A stretch of 60,578 bases of DNA from Planctomycetota bacterium (GTDB lineage: Bacteria; Planctomycetota; Planctomycetia; Pirellulales; Pirellulaceae), in assembly GCA_027619595.1 (NCBI GenBank), contig JAQCHP010000012.1, forward strand, positions 1 through 60,578, in the 5' to 3' direction. A model generated the notes under the pieces. It was not told the origin of the DNA and did no database searches. It saw only the letters and a list, made by a program, of their open reading frames with translations. This document shows positions 1 to 8,060 of the stretch, one piece after another; within the stretch, counting starts at the first letter, position 1, and each line of letters starts with the position of its first letter. The position numbers were made by a program, and so were the translations under genes.

Positions 1-2
1 GA

Positions 3-248
3 GACAGTGTCTTTGACGCAGTAAAACAAGCAGTTTCCTGGGGTTTGCAGCATCGACATTTGAACGGAATCGAGGCCATCGGCGTAGATGAGGTGCAATG
101 GCATCGAGGACACAAGTACCAAACCGTGGTCTATCAATTAGACGAAGGAAGCAAGCGTCTATTGTGGGTCGGTGCCGACCGAACATCCAAAACGCTTCTG
201 CGTTTTTTCCGCTTTTTAGGCCAGGACCGCACGGGGAAACTCGACTAA
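3..248 (+). pseudogene. ISL3-family transposase fragment
   Basis: The reading frame is open from the left edge of the window to the TAA at 246-248. Its product contains the catalytic-domain stretch typical of ISL3 transposases: IGVDEVQWHRGHKYQTVVYQ, then RRLLW-like LLWVGADRTSKTLLRFF. The D of IGVDE fits the first residue of the DDE triad. The frame stops soon after this block, so the rest of the catalytic domain is missing and the copy cannot be active. Its stop overlaps the stop of the convergent chimeric gene at 245, which suggests that a rearrangement cut the transposase here. How far the gene extends upstream cannot be seen. Confidence 0.8.
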
Positions 249-826
249 TCGGCCAATGCCTTTTTGAGTGCGGCATCTCCTTTGACTGCATCGGCCTGGG
301 CTTTGACGGCCTCGCCGATAGGCTTCACGTCCACCGTAACCTTCAGGATCTTGCCGGTGAAGGCATTGTCGCGTTCCTTGTAGTCGTTGGTGACCGGGGT
401 GGCGTCATCGATGCCGACTCCCGCGGTTTCATCAGCGGAGAAGATCGCTGGTTGGGTGCGTTCGATACGGCCGCTGGCGACCCTTTCGCCGTTGACCAGG
501 ATGGTCGCGATGCCGCCCTTGCCGACCCCGCCTCCGTCGTAGTCGAAGTTCATGCGGATGGTAGCCTTGCCCGGAGCAACCGGTTTCGTGGCCGCAACCT
601 TGTATTCCTCAAGCCCGATGAAGCTGTAGGCGTAGGAAGGCTTGCCGTCCTTGAGATACAGGCTCCATCCACCGAAGCGACGATACAAGGCTCCCAGCTC
701 TTGCTTGCTGCAGCGATCTGCCTCCTCCAGGATGCGTTGCTTGTATTCCTTCGTAAATCGCCGACGAGAAGCCTTTTCACTGACTTCAGGCGATTTTTCT
801 TCAACTTTTTTTAACGGTTCCAACAT
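245..826 (-). pseudogene. Chimeric ORF: IS3 transposase OrfA start fused to arylsulfatase end
   Basis: This 193-codon frame joins two unrelated parts. About residues 1-50 resemble the start of an IS3-type OrfA: RRRFTKEYKQRILEEADRC followed by LGALYRR, the helix-turn-helix region. From GGWSLYLKDGKP onward it matches the C-terminal beta domain of planctomycete arylsulfatases, including DYDGGGVGKGGIATILVNG, the FSADETAGVGID motif and a TGKILKVTVDV strand. The sulfatase catalytic domain (CxPxR motif) is absent. The ATG at 826 is chosen because GGAG lies seven bases upstream; a TTG at 847 is also possible. The junction is in frame with no internal stop, so a protein could be made, but with no enzymatic function that I can infer. 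It is most simply a deletion or insertion scar. Confidence 0.75.
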
Positions 827-994
827 CAAAGTTCTCCAAGCCCTCAAGCTTAATAAAAAACTTCAATATTGTCTCACCTATAGTGGCACAGAGGGGTATT
901 TCCAACTCACGCATTCTTATTTATAACTCGAAGTCAGTCAATCCAACTCGCCAATGAAGATGCGGCCATTTCGACTTAGCTCGTAACCAGTTTT

Positions 995-1327
995 ATGCCA
1001 ACCAAATCGTTCATCTTCTTAGCATTGCTTTTGATTGGTTGCGGTAGACCAGCACCCAACCAACCGGCTCGCCCGGACGCAAATCAGCAATCCGTCGCAG
1101 CATCGGAATCGATCTCAATTCTGGCGTGGAATGTTGAGTCTGTTTGCAGTAGTCCATTTGCTCATCCGACTTGTTTCGGGAGAGCTTTGACACTCGTGAC
1201 AACACAATCGCCTAGAATATTTTGCAATGCCAATGTTGGAACCGACCAGAACCGGCTATACTGCTTGCTCAATTATGAAGAACACATTACTGTGCATCTG
1301 AGTTTCCGAAAGAAACGGTTATTATGA
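995..1327 (+). pseudogene. Truncated lipoprotein, endonuclease/exonuclease/phosphatase-like start
   Basis: The frame begins with a lipoprotein signal peptide (MPTKSFIFLALLLIGCG; lipobox LIGC, lipidated Cys at residue 16). A Pro/Gln-rich spacer follows, then SISILAWNVES, which looks like the first strand of the endonuclease/exonuclease/phosphatase fold. After that the sequence is Cys-rich and no longer resembles the family, and the frame ends at 110 codons where a full enzyme would need about 250-300. I read it as a 5' fragment fused to unrelated sequence. It overlaps the next gene by four bases (ATGA), which may be chance. The family call rests on one short motif. Confidence 0.45.
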
Positions 1328-1887
1328 AATCAACCTACAAGTTCTCGTTCCTGATGTTGACGCTGATCGCAACACTTCCCGTCCATGCCGCCCAGCCGAA
1401 GCCGATCACTGAAGCTGAAGTGAATGCGGCTCAGCAGGCATGGTGCGATGGACTCCTGAAAATTGGACAAGTCCATAAAGAGGGGGGCGATTACCGTGCG
1501 ATTGCCAGCATTCTGATCGACGACTTGTATGACTACAAGGAAGGCAAGGTATTCTTCAAGCCAACGCTCGCCTTCGATAAGAACACGTTCCGCAGCAGCA
1601 AGAAAGGTGCTCTCTCCTATTTCGTCGGTGGTGATAAAGACTACCCGGAAGATACCGGCTTCGCCCTCAAGCATTGGATTAAGGCCCGTTATGATAACAA
1701 TGCAGCCGAGAACGGCATCCAAATCCACGGCGATCTCGCCATCACGATGGGGAATGTCTACTTTACGAACAGCAAGGGCGAAGAAGTGATGGTGGATAAA
1801 ACGTTCGTGTTCCGTCGCTGTTCTGACGGCAAGCTCCGGTTGTGTGTCCACAAGTCGTCGTTGCCCTTCGATCCCGCAGGCAAATAA
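1324..1887 (+). CDS. Secreted NTF2-like protein (small-ligand or enzyme fold, function unknown)
   Basis: A 187-residue protein with a clear Sec signal peptide (MKSTYKFSFLMLTLIATLPVHA, cleavage after HAA near residue 23). The mature part reads like the family of exported SnoaL/NTF2-like proteins often mislabelled phosphoribosyl-AMP cyclohydrolase: EAEVNAAQQAWCDGL, a repeated FKPT..F pattern, GALSYFVGGDKDYPEDTGFAL, and the final strand KLRLCVHKSSLPFDP. It probably acts outside the cytoplasm. No ligand or reaction can be inferred. Length and ends look complete. It sits among decayed genes but shows no damage itself. Confidence 0.7.
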   Translation: MKSTYKFSFLMLTLIATLPVHAAQPKPITEAEVNAAQQAWCDGLLKIGQVHKEGGDYRAIASILIDDLYDYKEGKVFFKPTLAFDKNTFRSSKKGALSYFVGGDKDYPEDTGFALKHWIKARYDNNAAENGIQIHGDLAITMGNVYFTNSKGEEVMVDKTFVFRRCSDGKLRLCVHKSSLPFDPAGK

Positions 1888-1898
1888 ACTCGATTTAA

Positions 1899-2210
1899 GT
1901 CACCGAATGGAGCAAAGGTAGAAGACGCCACCGTTACTCCCGAAACCTTGTGTTGGAAGGACAGCCTCGTTCGGTCCTGCATCGAGTATTGAGTTTCGCA
2001 ACCGAGGTTGGCCTGCCGATCACCCTCGCCGACATCGGCCTGACTGAGTTGCCCAAAGAAGTCCTGCAAAAGATCGCCGTTCGTGCAACCGCCGAGAACG
2101 ACACGATCCACAACGAGCCGTTTGAAGTGCGGCCCGATAGGGTGGCCGATGCGATCATGGCGGCAGATGCGATGGGACGAGCGTGGAAGAAGGACTGCAG
2201 CCCGCAGTAG
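1899..2210 (+). pseudogene. gldA: Glycerol dehydrogenase C-terminal fragment
   Basis: The frame opens after a stop at 1896-1898. From the GTG at 1950 it encodes the last helical part of an iron-type glycerol dehydrogenase: LEGQPRSVLHRVLSFATEVG, then LPITLADIGL, and a terminal helix ending [10 protein letters not shown]. The NAD-binding and metal-binding domains that should precede it (about 280 residues) are absent upstream, where unrelated DNA lies instead. This is therefore a 3' remnant rather than a working gene. The family is fairly recognisable from the LADIGL segment. Confidence 0.65.
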
Positions 2211-2367
2211 GAAATGGGCTGAATCAAGTCGCCCCCCTGAATTTCTAGCGAATACGCACGGCAATCAACTGAGTCGAACCCAGATTGTTAAGAGCGGTGG
2301 GTATTTTTCGGTTAAACCGGGCTTAGCCCGAAGCCAGTCAAAAACCCACGAAGCAGAGAAAAGAACC

Positions 2368-3183
2368 TTGAATCAACTTCAGAAGATCGAACAACGGCTG
2401 GCTCCACTCAAGAACGCATTGCTCAACCACCGCATCTACGGCGAAATTGATCGCGTTGATGTGTTGCGACTTTTCATGGAACACCACGTCTTCGCTGTGT
2501 GGGATTTCATGTCTTTGCTCAAGGTGCTGCAACGACGAATCTGCTGCGTCGAAGTGCCGTGGGTGCCCCCCGCCGACCCGCAGGCGTGCCACTTCATCAA
2601 CGAGATCGTGCTTGCCGAGGAATCCGACGATGATGGCCGAGGCGGAATCGCCAGCCATTTCGAGCTTTATCATCGCTCGATGAAACAATGCGGGGCCAGC
2701 ACCACTGGCATTGATGGATTGCTCTGTGATCTTCGCCGGGGCATTCCAGTGCTGACAGCACTCGCTTCGCCGACAGTCCCCGTAGCGGCTCGGCATTTTG
2801 TGCAAGAGACGTTCAAAATCATCGGTAGCGGCGATCTGTGTGCGATAGCCTCGGCCTTCACCTATGGTCGAGAAGATTTGTTGCCGGATGTTTTTCAACG
2901 CGTCGTCGACAAACTCAACATGGAAGCTGGCGGGCAACTAGAATATTTCCAGTATTACCTTCAGCGGCATATCGGTCTGGATGGGGACGAGCATGGCCCA
3001 ATCGCTACCCGTCTGCTTCAGTCTCTTTGTGGTGCCGACGATGCACTTTGGGAAAAGGCTGAACAAGCAGCGGTTGATTGTTTGCTCGCTCGGCAAGAAC
3101 TTTGGACAGGAATCTACGATGCGATCAGCAGTAAAGGTGCGTCGTTAGGCAACCTCGATCCAGCCGCCCCTGCACCGCAATAA
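2368..3183 (+). CDS. DUF3050 family protein (haem-oxygenase-like fold)
   Basis: The product matches the DUF3050 family in length (about 271 residues) and pattern. It starts [21 protein letters not shown], continues with [17 protein letters not shown] (the paired His and WDFM typical of the haem-oxygenase-like bundle), has [20 protein letters not shown], and later [18 protein letters not shown]. Family members are helical bundle proteins of unknown biochemical role. The open frame extends upstream to 2083, but that part is Arg/Ser-rich and unlike the family, so I place the start at the TTG at 2368, preceded by a purine-rich AGAGAAAAGAA. No ATG fits. It lies 20 bases before the next gene and may share its transcript. 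Confidence 0.7.
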   Translation: MNQLQKIEQRLAPLKNALLNHRIYGEIDRVDVLRLFMEHHVFAVWDFMSLLKVLQRRICCVEVPWVPPADPQACHFINEIVLAEESDDDGRGGIASHFELYHRSMKQCGASTTGIDGLLCDLRRGIPVLTALASPTVPVAARHFVQETFKIIGSGDLCAIASAFTYGREDLLPDVFQRVVDKLNMEAGGQLEYFQYYLQRHIGLDGDEHGPIATRLLQSLCGADDALWEKAEQAAVDCLLARQELWTGIYDAISSKGASLGNLDPAAPAPQ

Positions 3184-3203
3184 AAACTCTCTCAAGGACT
3201 ACG

Positions 3204-3731
3204 ATGAATACCACTTTGCCTGAAGCTGAAATGATTCGCCTGTGGGAGTTGCACACCCAGCTTGAATTCGCCACGAAGGACGCATCGGCGACCGTCGCCA
3301 CGATGACGCCGGATAATGATGTGAACCATGTTCCCGTCATGACCGGGGGCCGTGGCCATGACGAGATGATCGAATTTTACGGCAAGCATTTCATTCCGAA
3401 GATGCCCGCCGATACGTCACTTCGCCTTCTTGCCCGAACGGTGGGGAAAGACCGGCTCATTGACGAGTTCGTTTTTTCGTTTACCCATGACATCGAAATG
3501 GACTGGATGCTGCCGGGGATTCAGCCGACCCACCAGAAAGTTGAAATTCCGATGGTGGTCGTGGTGCAGTTCGATGGGGACAAGATCGCCTGCGAACGCA
3601 TCTATTGGGATCAGGCTTCGGTCCTCTTGCAGATCGGCGTGCTAGATCGATCCTCGTTGCCAGTCACGGGCGTCGAACAGGCTCGCAAGTTTGAGAATCC
3701 GCAACTGCCGTCGAACGAGTTGATGCGGTAA
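3204..3731 (+). CDS. SnoaL-like/NTF2-fold protein, carboxymethylenebutenolidase-associated type
   Basis: A 175-residue cytoplasmic protein without signal peptide. Visible features are an N-terminal helix with LWELHTQLEFATKDASATVA, NHVPVMTGGRGHDEMIEFY, VGKDRLIDEFVFSFTHDIEMD and a C-terminal IACERIYWDQASVLLQIG. This arrangement is typical of SnoaL-like NTF2-fold proteins found near dienelactone hydrolases. The ATG at 3204 is supported by AAGG six bases upstream. It follows the DUF3050 gene by 20 bases, suggesting co-transcription. Substrate is unknown. The similarity to the other NTF2-like protein at 1324 is only at fold level. Confidence 0.75.
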   Translation: MNTTLPEAEMIRLWELHTQLEFATKDASATVATMTPDNDVNHVPVMTGGRGHDEMIEFYGKHFIPKMPADTSLRLLARTVGKDRLIDEFVFSFTHDIEMDWMLPGIQPTHQKVEIPMVVVVQFDGDKIACERIYWDQASVLLQIGVLDRSSLPVTGVEQARKFENPQLPSNELMR

Positions 3732-4493
3732 GCCACGATGGCAGGATCGCTGAAACCAAGAGGACAGTGAATGGTTCCCAGCCTATGCGAATAACAGAAG
3801 TCGCCAAAAACCACCCATTCGGGTGTATTTCCGAATGTTTTTCCGATACCCGAAAGCAGCCGTATTCAAACTTTGCGGTCGCAACCTGCTACCGAAACCG
3901 CTGTATTGTGGCAATTCCAGGGCCGGATGTGTCGATCGTAGGTACCTTCAGAAAACGGAAAAGCGGCCTTTCGTTTGCTTCGTTTACTGCTTCGACTGCA
4001 AATGACGGCGTCGATCTTTCCGCCGATGGCCAACCGGCGACGCGCCCTGTCGGACGTGGGAGTCGGGGCCGGGATTTTTGCCGCGTTAGTCAGCTCGGTA
4101 TGCTGTGGGTCTCGCAGCGACGAGGGTTCGCCGAAACAATCGGTGCGGGAACAATCGGTGCCACCCACAGGGAAATCGCATGTTAGGCTGCGTTAACCTC
4201 TAACAGGAACGAGTGATGCCAAGACCATGAAACGACGACGGCGTTGCCAGCCGCCACAGCGTTCACCCGCCAGTCGTTTTTCCGCAACTTTCTCTCGGGC
4301 ACCGAGAGCAACCGGGTTGTTAAGGAACAACGCTTGTTAACGAGAGAGTCAGAGAGTTCGAAAGGGTTGCTCCCGGGGTCCGAGCCCAACCTCCATGGTT
4401 GCTTCCGGACACTGAGAGCAACCCGTTCGGAACTGAGAGTCGCGACTCACGACCAGCATCGCCGCAAACCCTTGGAAAACTGGCCTTTAACGC
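3732..4493. other. Intergenic region without a convincing gene
   Basis: No frame here has a believable protein. Frames of 60-140 codons exist on both strands, but they are Arg/Ser-rich and unlike known families. Between 4300 and 4440 there are imperfect repeats of GAGAGCAACC and related AGAGTC strings. The stretch joins the accessory region to the tRNA. Confidence 0.6.
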
Positions 4494-4523
4494 AAAAAGC
4501 CGAGAGCATTCACTCTCGGCTTT
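4494..4523 (-). terminator. Rho-independent terminator of tRNA-Asn
   Basis: Read on the minus strand, a perfect 8 bp stem GCCGAGAG/CTCTCGGC (4513-4520 with 4499-4506) with a six-base loop is followed by TTTTTGCG. It lies about 45 bases downstream of the 3' end of the minus-strand tRNA, so it should end that transcript. On the plus strand the following bases are TTTCTGTG, so weaker action in that direction is possible. Confidence 0.75.
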
Positions 4524-4568
4524 CTGTGTTAACTGGTTAACAGGCTCTTTCCGAGCCAAAAATCTCAG

Positions 4569-4641
4569 CTCCCCCGGTAGGACTCGAACCTACGACCCGG
4601 CGGTTAACAGCCGCCTGCTCTACCAACTGAGCTACAGGGGA
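4569..4641 (-). tRNA. tRNA-Asn (GTT anticodon)
   Basis: The minus strand folds into a full cloverleaf of 73 nt. The acceptor stem TCCCCTG pairs with CGGGGGA, with one G-U pair and discriminator G. The D arm is GCTC/GAGC, the anticodon stem GGCGG/CCGCC carries loop CTGTTAA with anticodon GTT, and the T arm is GTAGG TTCGAGT CCTAC. CCA is not encoded. It decodes AAC and AAU. A terminator follows. The tRNA lies at the boundary between the decayed accessory region and more normal genes, but I see no attachment-site duplication. Confidence 0.97.
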
Positions 4642-5022
4642 TCAGAAGCACTTGGTAGGAATTCACCAATTTAGCTCCGGGGTTGGCTGCCTGCAAGGAG
4701 TCCACTCGCTGTATCCAAGGCGAATCGGCCTCCCTTGCTACGTCGGACCGCGCAACCCGCAGAATCGTAACTACCTCGCTCGGTTAGACTTCCAGCTCTG
4801 CCCGGGATGCCCCGGAACAAGAAATCCAAGCGGCAACGGGTGCCGCCTCAACCAAACTATGGTGCTCGCCACGCGAATCCGGTATTATGACAACTGCGGG
4901 CGAAAACCGACCGCGCGACCGGTATCTGGGTCTCGGTCGGCTTGAGGCAAAATTTTTTTTGGGGCAGAGATTTTCCAGGCAACGGTCTGAACACCGTGGC
5001 AATCTTACAAGGGAACAAATTT
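4642..5022. other. Intergenic region upstream of the DUF1559 gene
   Basis: No convincing gene. It should hold the promoter of the minus-strand tRNA at its left end and the promoter and leader of the plus-strand DUF1559 gene at its right end. A 7 bp inverted repeat CCGACCG/CGGTCGG (4907-4913 and 4934-4940) is followed ten bases later by an A/T run (4951-4958). This could be a leader hairpin or weak terminator. Confidence 0.4.
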
Positions 5023-6087
5023 ATGAGGCAGATCAAGCATCGCACGGCGTTCACCCTCGTCGAATTGCTCGTGGTGATCGCAATTATTGGGATCTTGGTT
5101 GGGTTGCTTGTACCTGCCGTCAACGCCGCACGCGATGCAGCGCGGAGAGCCCAAAATGAGAACAACTTGAAACAAATCGGATTGGCGCTTGCTAGTTTTG
5201 AGACTTCTCACAAGGCATACCCTCCCGCCTACAAGATCAAGAACGAAGTCGTACAGTCCGCCGGTGGCGTGACTCCTGCCGCCATGGCGTACGCGGTGTC
5301 GTGGGCATTTGCCCTTCTTCCTAACCTGGAAGGCCAAAACCAGTACGATTTGTGGGACAGTACTAAGACCGTTGAAGTCAATGCGGCAGCAGGCAATCGC
5401 AGCCCATTTGCAAGTAGTATCCCGTCTTTCAAGAATCCGCGTGCGGCACGGGCCGAAGGCACCTTGTGTGGCATTTACCCCTTTCACGCCCATCCAGATC
5501 CGAATTCGCTCAATAACATGCCACCTTTCGCGGATCAAAAAGGGTTAGGGGCATGCCTGGACTACGCCGCGAATCGGGGGAGTTGGGGACTGTGGAAAGT
5601 AGACCCATTCAAAACAAAAGCAACTCCCGGCACACAGCAACAGTGGTGGGACACCGCCTACAATCCTCGATTCGGATATTTCCAAGGTCCATTTGGCATG
5701 GCCAATGCCGGAGTACCCAACTCCGCGTGCACAGACGGCGCGACCAAGATTATTGCGGTCGGTGACCGCTGGACTCCTGATCCTTCTGAGGGTGCGCCTA
5801 CTGGATTCGCGAACGTGGACCTTGACTCTTGCGGACTCGTCGGCACGGTCCCCATCGGTACGATCCGGGGAGCTCACGTGGACCCTTTGAATAATCCTGA
5901 ACCTATTCAAGGTTTGGCTAGGAACAGGAATGACCTGCTGCTGGGGAAATACGGCAGCACCCGGGGCGACTCAGCTGCATTTGTGTTTCTCGATGGCCAC
6001 GTCCAGTGGTTCCAACATGAAACGTCACCTGAGGTAATAGTGAAACTATGCGCAATTGCCGACGGGCAAACCGTAAATGATCAGTAG
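5023..6087 (+). CDS. DUF1559 family prepilin-like secreted protein
   Basis: A 354-residue protein of the planctomycete DUF1559 (SBP_bac_10) family. It starts with a type IV prepilin-like signal: a short basic leader, then [18 protein letters not shown], a prepilin peptidase site before F and Glu at position +5. The conserved [10 protein letters not shown]-like segment ([18 protein letters not shown]) and the C-terminal [11 protein letters not shown] block of the family are present. Such proteins occur in many copies per planctomycete genome; their role is not known, but they are thought to be exported to the cell surface by pilin-type machinery. The ATG at 5023 has AAGGGA about ten bases upstream. 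A strong terminator follows, so it is probably a single-gene transcript. It could be a substrate or pseudopilin for the type II-like system at 18-28 kb; that is inference. Confidence 0.9.
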   Translation: MRQIKHRTAFTLVELLVVIAIIGILVGLLVPAVNAARDAARRAQNENNLKQIGLALASFETSHKAYPPAYKIKNEVVQSAGGVTPAAMAYAVSWAFALLPNLEGQNQYDLWDSTKTVEVNAAAGNRSPFASSIPSFKNPRAARAEGTLCGIYPFHAHPDPNSLNNMPPFADQKGLGACLDYAANRGSWGLWKVDPFKTKATPGTQQQWWDTAYNPRFGYFQGPFGMANAGVPNSACTDGATKIIAVGDRWTPDPSEGAPTGFANVDLDSCGLVGTVPIGTIRGAHVDPLNNPEPIQGLARNRNDLLLGKYGSTRGDSAAFVFLDGHVQWFQHETSPEVIVKLCAIADGQTVNDQ

Positions 6088-6137
6088 GCGAGCTAATAGG
6101 CAGACGGAAGGCGTTGAGACGTCTGCGAACGACCGCG

Positions 6138-6177
6138 AAAAAAAGGGGGCCGCGTTTCAGTCGCTGCCCCTTTTTTG
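6138..6177 (+). terminator. Rho-independent terminator after the DUF1559 gene
   Basis: A-rich, then GGGGGC, a short spacer, then GCCCC and six T residues. The stem (AAAAAAGGGGC with GCCCCTTTTTT) is about 11 bp and sits 50 bases after the stop codon of the DUF1559 gene. The flanking A and T runs would let it act in both directions. Confidence 0.85.
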
Positions 6178-6296
6178 TTCGCTAAACTGGTTGAGTTGTC
6201 CTATCTCCAATCGGGCAGAAGTACGTAGATTTAATTGCACCGTGAAATCGTGACGTGTGGGTGGCGCAGGTTCGGCTACGGCGAATCGAATCCACT

Positions 6297-6315
6297 CCTT
6301 TCGCGGAGCGAAAGG
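6297..6315 (+). promoter_or_regulatory. Perfect hairpin covering the ribosome binding site of the WYL regulator
   Basis: CCTTTCGC and GCGAAAGG form a perfect 8 bp stem with a three-base GGA loop, ending five bases before the ATG at 6321. The only Shine-Dalgarno-like bases (AAAGG) are inside the 3' arm, so folding would hide them. The same palindrome in DNA could instead be an operator. Which of the two applies is not decided by the sequence. Confidence 0.55.
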
Positions 6316-6320
6316 CGACC

Positions 6321-7370
6321 ATGGCACGTAACGAACAGCTCATCCGGCAGCATCGTATCTTGCAAATCCTTGAACGATTCCGGTTCGGAGTTCCGCTCGA
6401 AGAACTGCGCGATATGTTGGTGGAAGAGTTGGGGCTTTCAGCGTTGCACACACGCAGCGTCCGCCGTGACCTAGCGGCGCTCCAGGCTTCGGGAATCGAT
6501 GTCGACGTAGAAGACAATCCTCGCGGTCGTGTGTGGAAGTTGGGGCCGCGTTTTAAGGGCACTCATACGATTGCCGCCTCAGCTACGGAACTCATCGCAC
6601 TGTCGCTTGGGCGTGACCTCTTGCTGCCGCTTGTCGGTACGCCGTTCTGGATGGGCATCGAGTCATTTTGGACCAAGGTCCAAGAAAGTCTTCCCGACGG
6701 CGTTTGGAGTCACTATCAGCGCTATCGCCGCGTTTTACATGTGCTCGGATTGCCGACAAAATCGTACGCGGACCAACAAGGGACCCTCAAGACTATCAAT
6801 CGAGCAATCCTCGAACACCGTGTCTTGGAGGCGGAATACCAATCGCTACAAGAGGCCAAACCAAGTCTGCGACAACTCGCACCGTACGGGCTCGTACTCT
6901 ACCAGGGGAGTCTGTATGTCGTCGCTGAAAACTACCCTCAGGTTCCCCAAGCGAAGATGAAACATTTTAAGCTCGACCGCTTTCGTAAAGCGACGGCGCT
7001 CGACAACTGGTTCGATCCGCAAGCAGATTTTTCACTCGAAGAATACTTGCAAGGGAGCATGAGTATTTTCAGTGGCGGCCAACCACAGAAATTTTGCATC
7101 CGCGTTTCGGCATATGCGTTACCGTGGTTATTGGAAGATCCTTGGCATAAGGAACAAAAGGTCGATCCGCTGGACGATGGTGGCGGCATTATTACTCTGC
7201 ACGCCGCTCATCCCCTGGAAATTCTACCGCGTGTCTTGGCACTCGGCAGTCAGGCCGAAGTCCTGGAGCCGCAATCGTGCCGAGAAACTTTGGCGCGAAT
7301 CGCTCGGGATATGCTCGAAAAGTACGCGCCAACCGGTTCGGAGTCGCTCAATCAAACGCTGACCAAATGA
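6321..7370 (+). CDS. HTH-WYL domain transcriptional regulator
   Basis: A 349-residue regulator of the WYL (YafY/PafC-like) family. Residues 1-65 form a winged helix-turn-helix: RQHRILQILERFRFGVPLEEL, then TRSVRRDLAALQASGIDVDV. The middle (about 140-220) is a WYL-type domain with NRAILEHRVLEAEYQS, APYGLVLYQGSLYVVAEN and the FKLDRFRKA strand. The end is a WCX-like oligomerisation domain. The canonical W-Y-L triplet reads A-P-Y-G-L here, within normal family variation. WYL regulators often respond to nucleic acid or nucleotide ligands in DNA-damage or phage-defence contexts. The first ATG after an in-frame upstream extension is chosen, as the HTH then starts at its usual place. A perfect hairpin covers its ribosome binding site, suggesting control of its own synthesis. 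Confidence 0.88.
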   Translation: MARNEQLIRQHRILQILERFRFGVPLEELRDMLVEELGLSALHTRSVRRDLAALQASGIDVDVEDNPRGRVWKLGPRFKGTHTIAASATELIALSLGRDLLLPLVGTPFWMGIESFWTKVQESLPDGVWSHYQRYRRVLHVLGLPTKSYADQQGTLKTINRAILEHRVLEAEYQSLQEAKPSLRQLAPYGLVLYQGSLYVVAENYPQVPQAKMKHFKLDRFRKATALDNWFDPQADFSLEEYLQGSMSIFSGGQPQKFCIRVSAYALPWLLEDPWHKEQKVDPLDDGGGIITLHAAHPLEILPRVLALGSQAEVLEPQSCRETLARIARDMLEKYAPTGSESLNQTLTK

Positions 7371-7435
7371 CGAAGCATGGCTGAGATACCGCAAGTGGCT
7401 CACCATTTATCTGCTCCGAAATTGCTGGCCGTGAC

Positions 7436-8055
7436 GCGCAGGAGCACGCTGGAAATAGCGTTCAATTCAGGGCAGACCAAACCAGCGGGCTACGGAGATG
7501 TGCGCGCAATCGACGTTGCAGTGATTGGACGCCGGTAGCAGAGGCACGCCATCGTCTCCGGAGATGGCCGAGTTACGCGATTGGTGATGGCAAGTTTGCG
7601 CCGGCCATCTCCTCCTTGATCGTTTAACCGCGACGCGGAGGAGTCCGCTGCTAACCAAACGATCATCTCAGTCCAGACGCAATCAGCGGACTCCGAAGAC
7701 GAGCCCGCAATCGACGTTGCAGTGATTGAACGCCGGTACCAGAGGCACGCGCTCGTCTCCGGAGATGGCCGGTCGATAGCGGTGTGTGGTGGTAGGCTCT
7801 ATCCCGGCCATCTCCTCCGCGTCGCGGTTAAACGAGCGCGCAGGAGCCCGCTGGAAATGGCGTTCGAGTCAGGGCAGACCAAATCAGCGGGCTACGGAGA
7901 TGTGCGCGCAATCGACGTTGCAGTGATTGGACGCCGGTACCAGAGGCACGCGCTCGTCTCCGGAGCTGGCCGGTCGATAGCGGTGTGTGGCGGTAGGCTC
8001 TATTCCGGCCATCTCCTCCGCGTCGCGGTTAAACGACGACGTAGGCGCCCGCTGG
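7436..8055. repeat. Tandem array of ~201 bp units with two alternating stem-loops
   Basis: About three units of roughly 201 bp lie between the convergent WYL and MMPL genes. Marker strings recur at 7511, 7712 and 7913 (CGACGTTGCAGTGATTG). Hairpin A recurs at 7560, 7761 and 7962 (GGAGATGGCC with GGCCATCTCC; 10 bp perfect in unit 1, 12 bp perfect in unit 2, one mismatch in unit 3). Hairpin B recurs at about 7441, 7640 and 7844 (GAGCCCGCTG-type arm with CAGCGGGCT-type arm). In the middle copy of hairpin B the arms read GGAGTCCGCTG and CAGCGGACTCC, so one C-G pair has become T-A on both sides. The GTCGCGGTTAAACG element next to hairpin A in units 2 and 3 is inverted in unit 1. The array ends six bases before the stop of the MMPL gene. 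Confidence 0.85.
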
Positions 8056-8060
8056 CGACA

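Noticed and set aside
98-814. Long plus-strand frame opposite the chimeric gene
   Set aside because: It is the reverse frame of the chimera; the minus-strand product matches transposase and arylsulfatase patterns while this one matches nothing.
2083-2367. N-terminal extension of the DUF3050 frame
   Set aside because: The added 95 residues are Arg/Ser-rich, overlap the glycerol dehydrogenase fragment in another frame and do not fit the family length.
3767-4196. Plus-strand frames of 139 and 73 codons in the 3.7-4.2 kb gap
   Set aside because: No family resemblance, no good ribosome site and unusual composition; a short hydrophobic segment with two Cys near 4080 recalls metal transporters but is too short to support.
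7622-8035. GTTTAAC and GTTAAAC strings in the repeat array, resembling integron attC cores
   Set aside because: Spacing and arm order do not match attC sites, unit 1 is inverted against units 2 and 3, and there is no integrase or cassette gene nearby.
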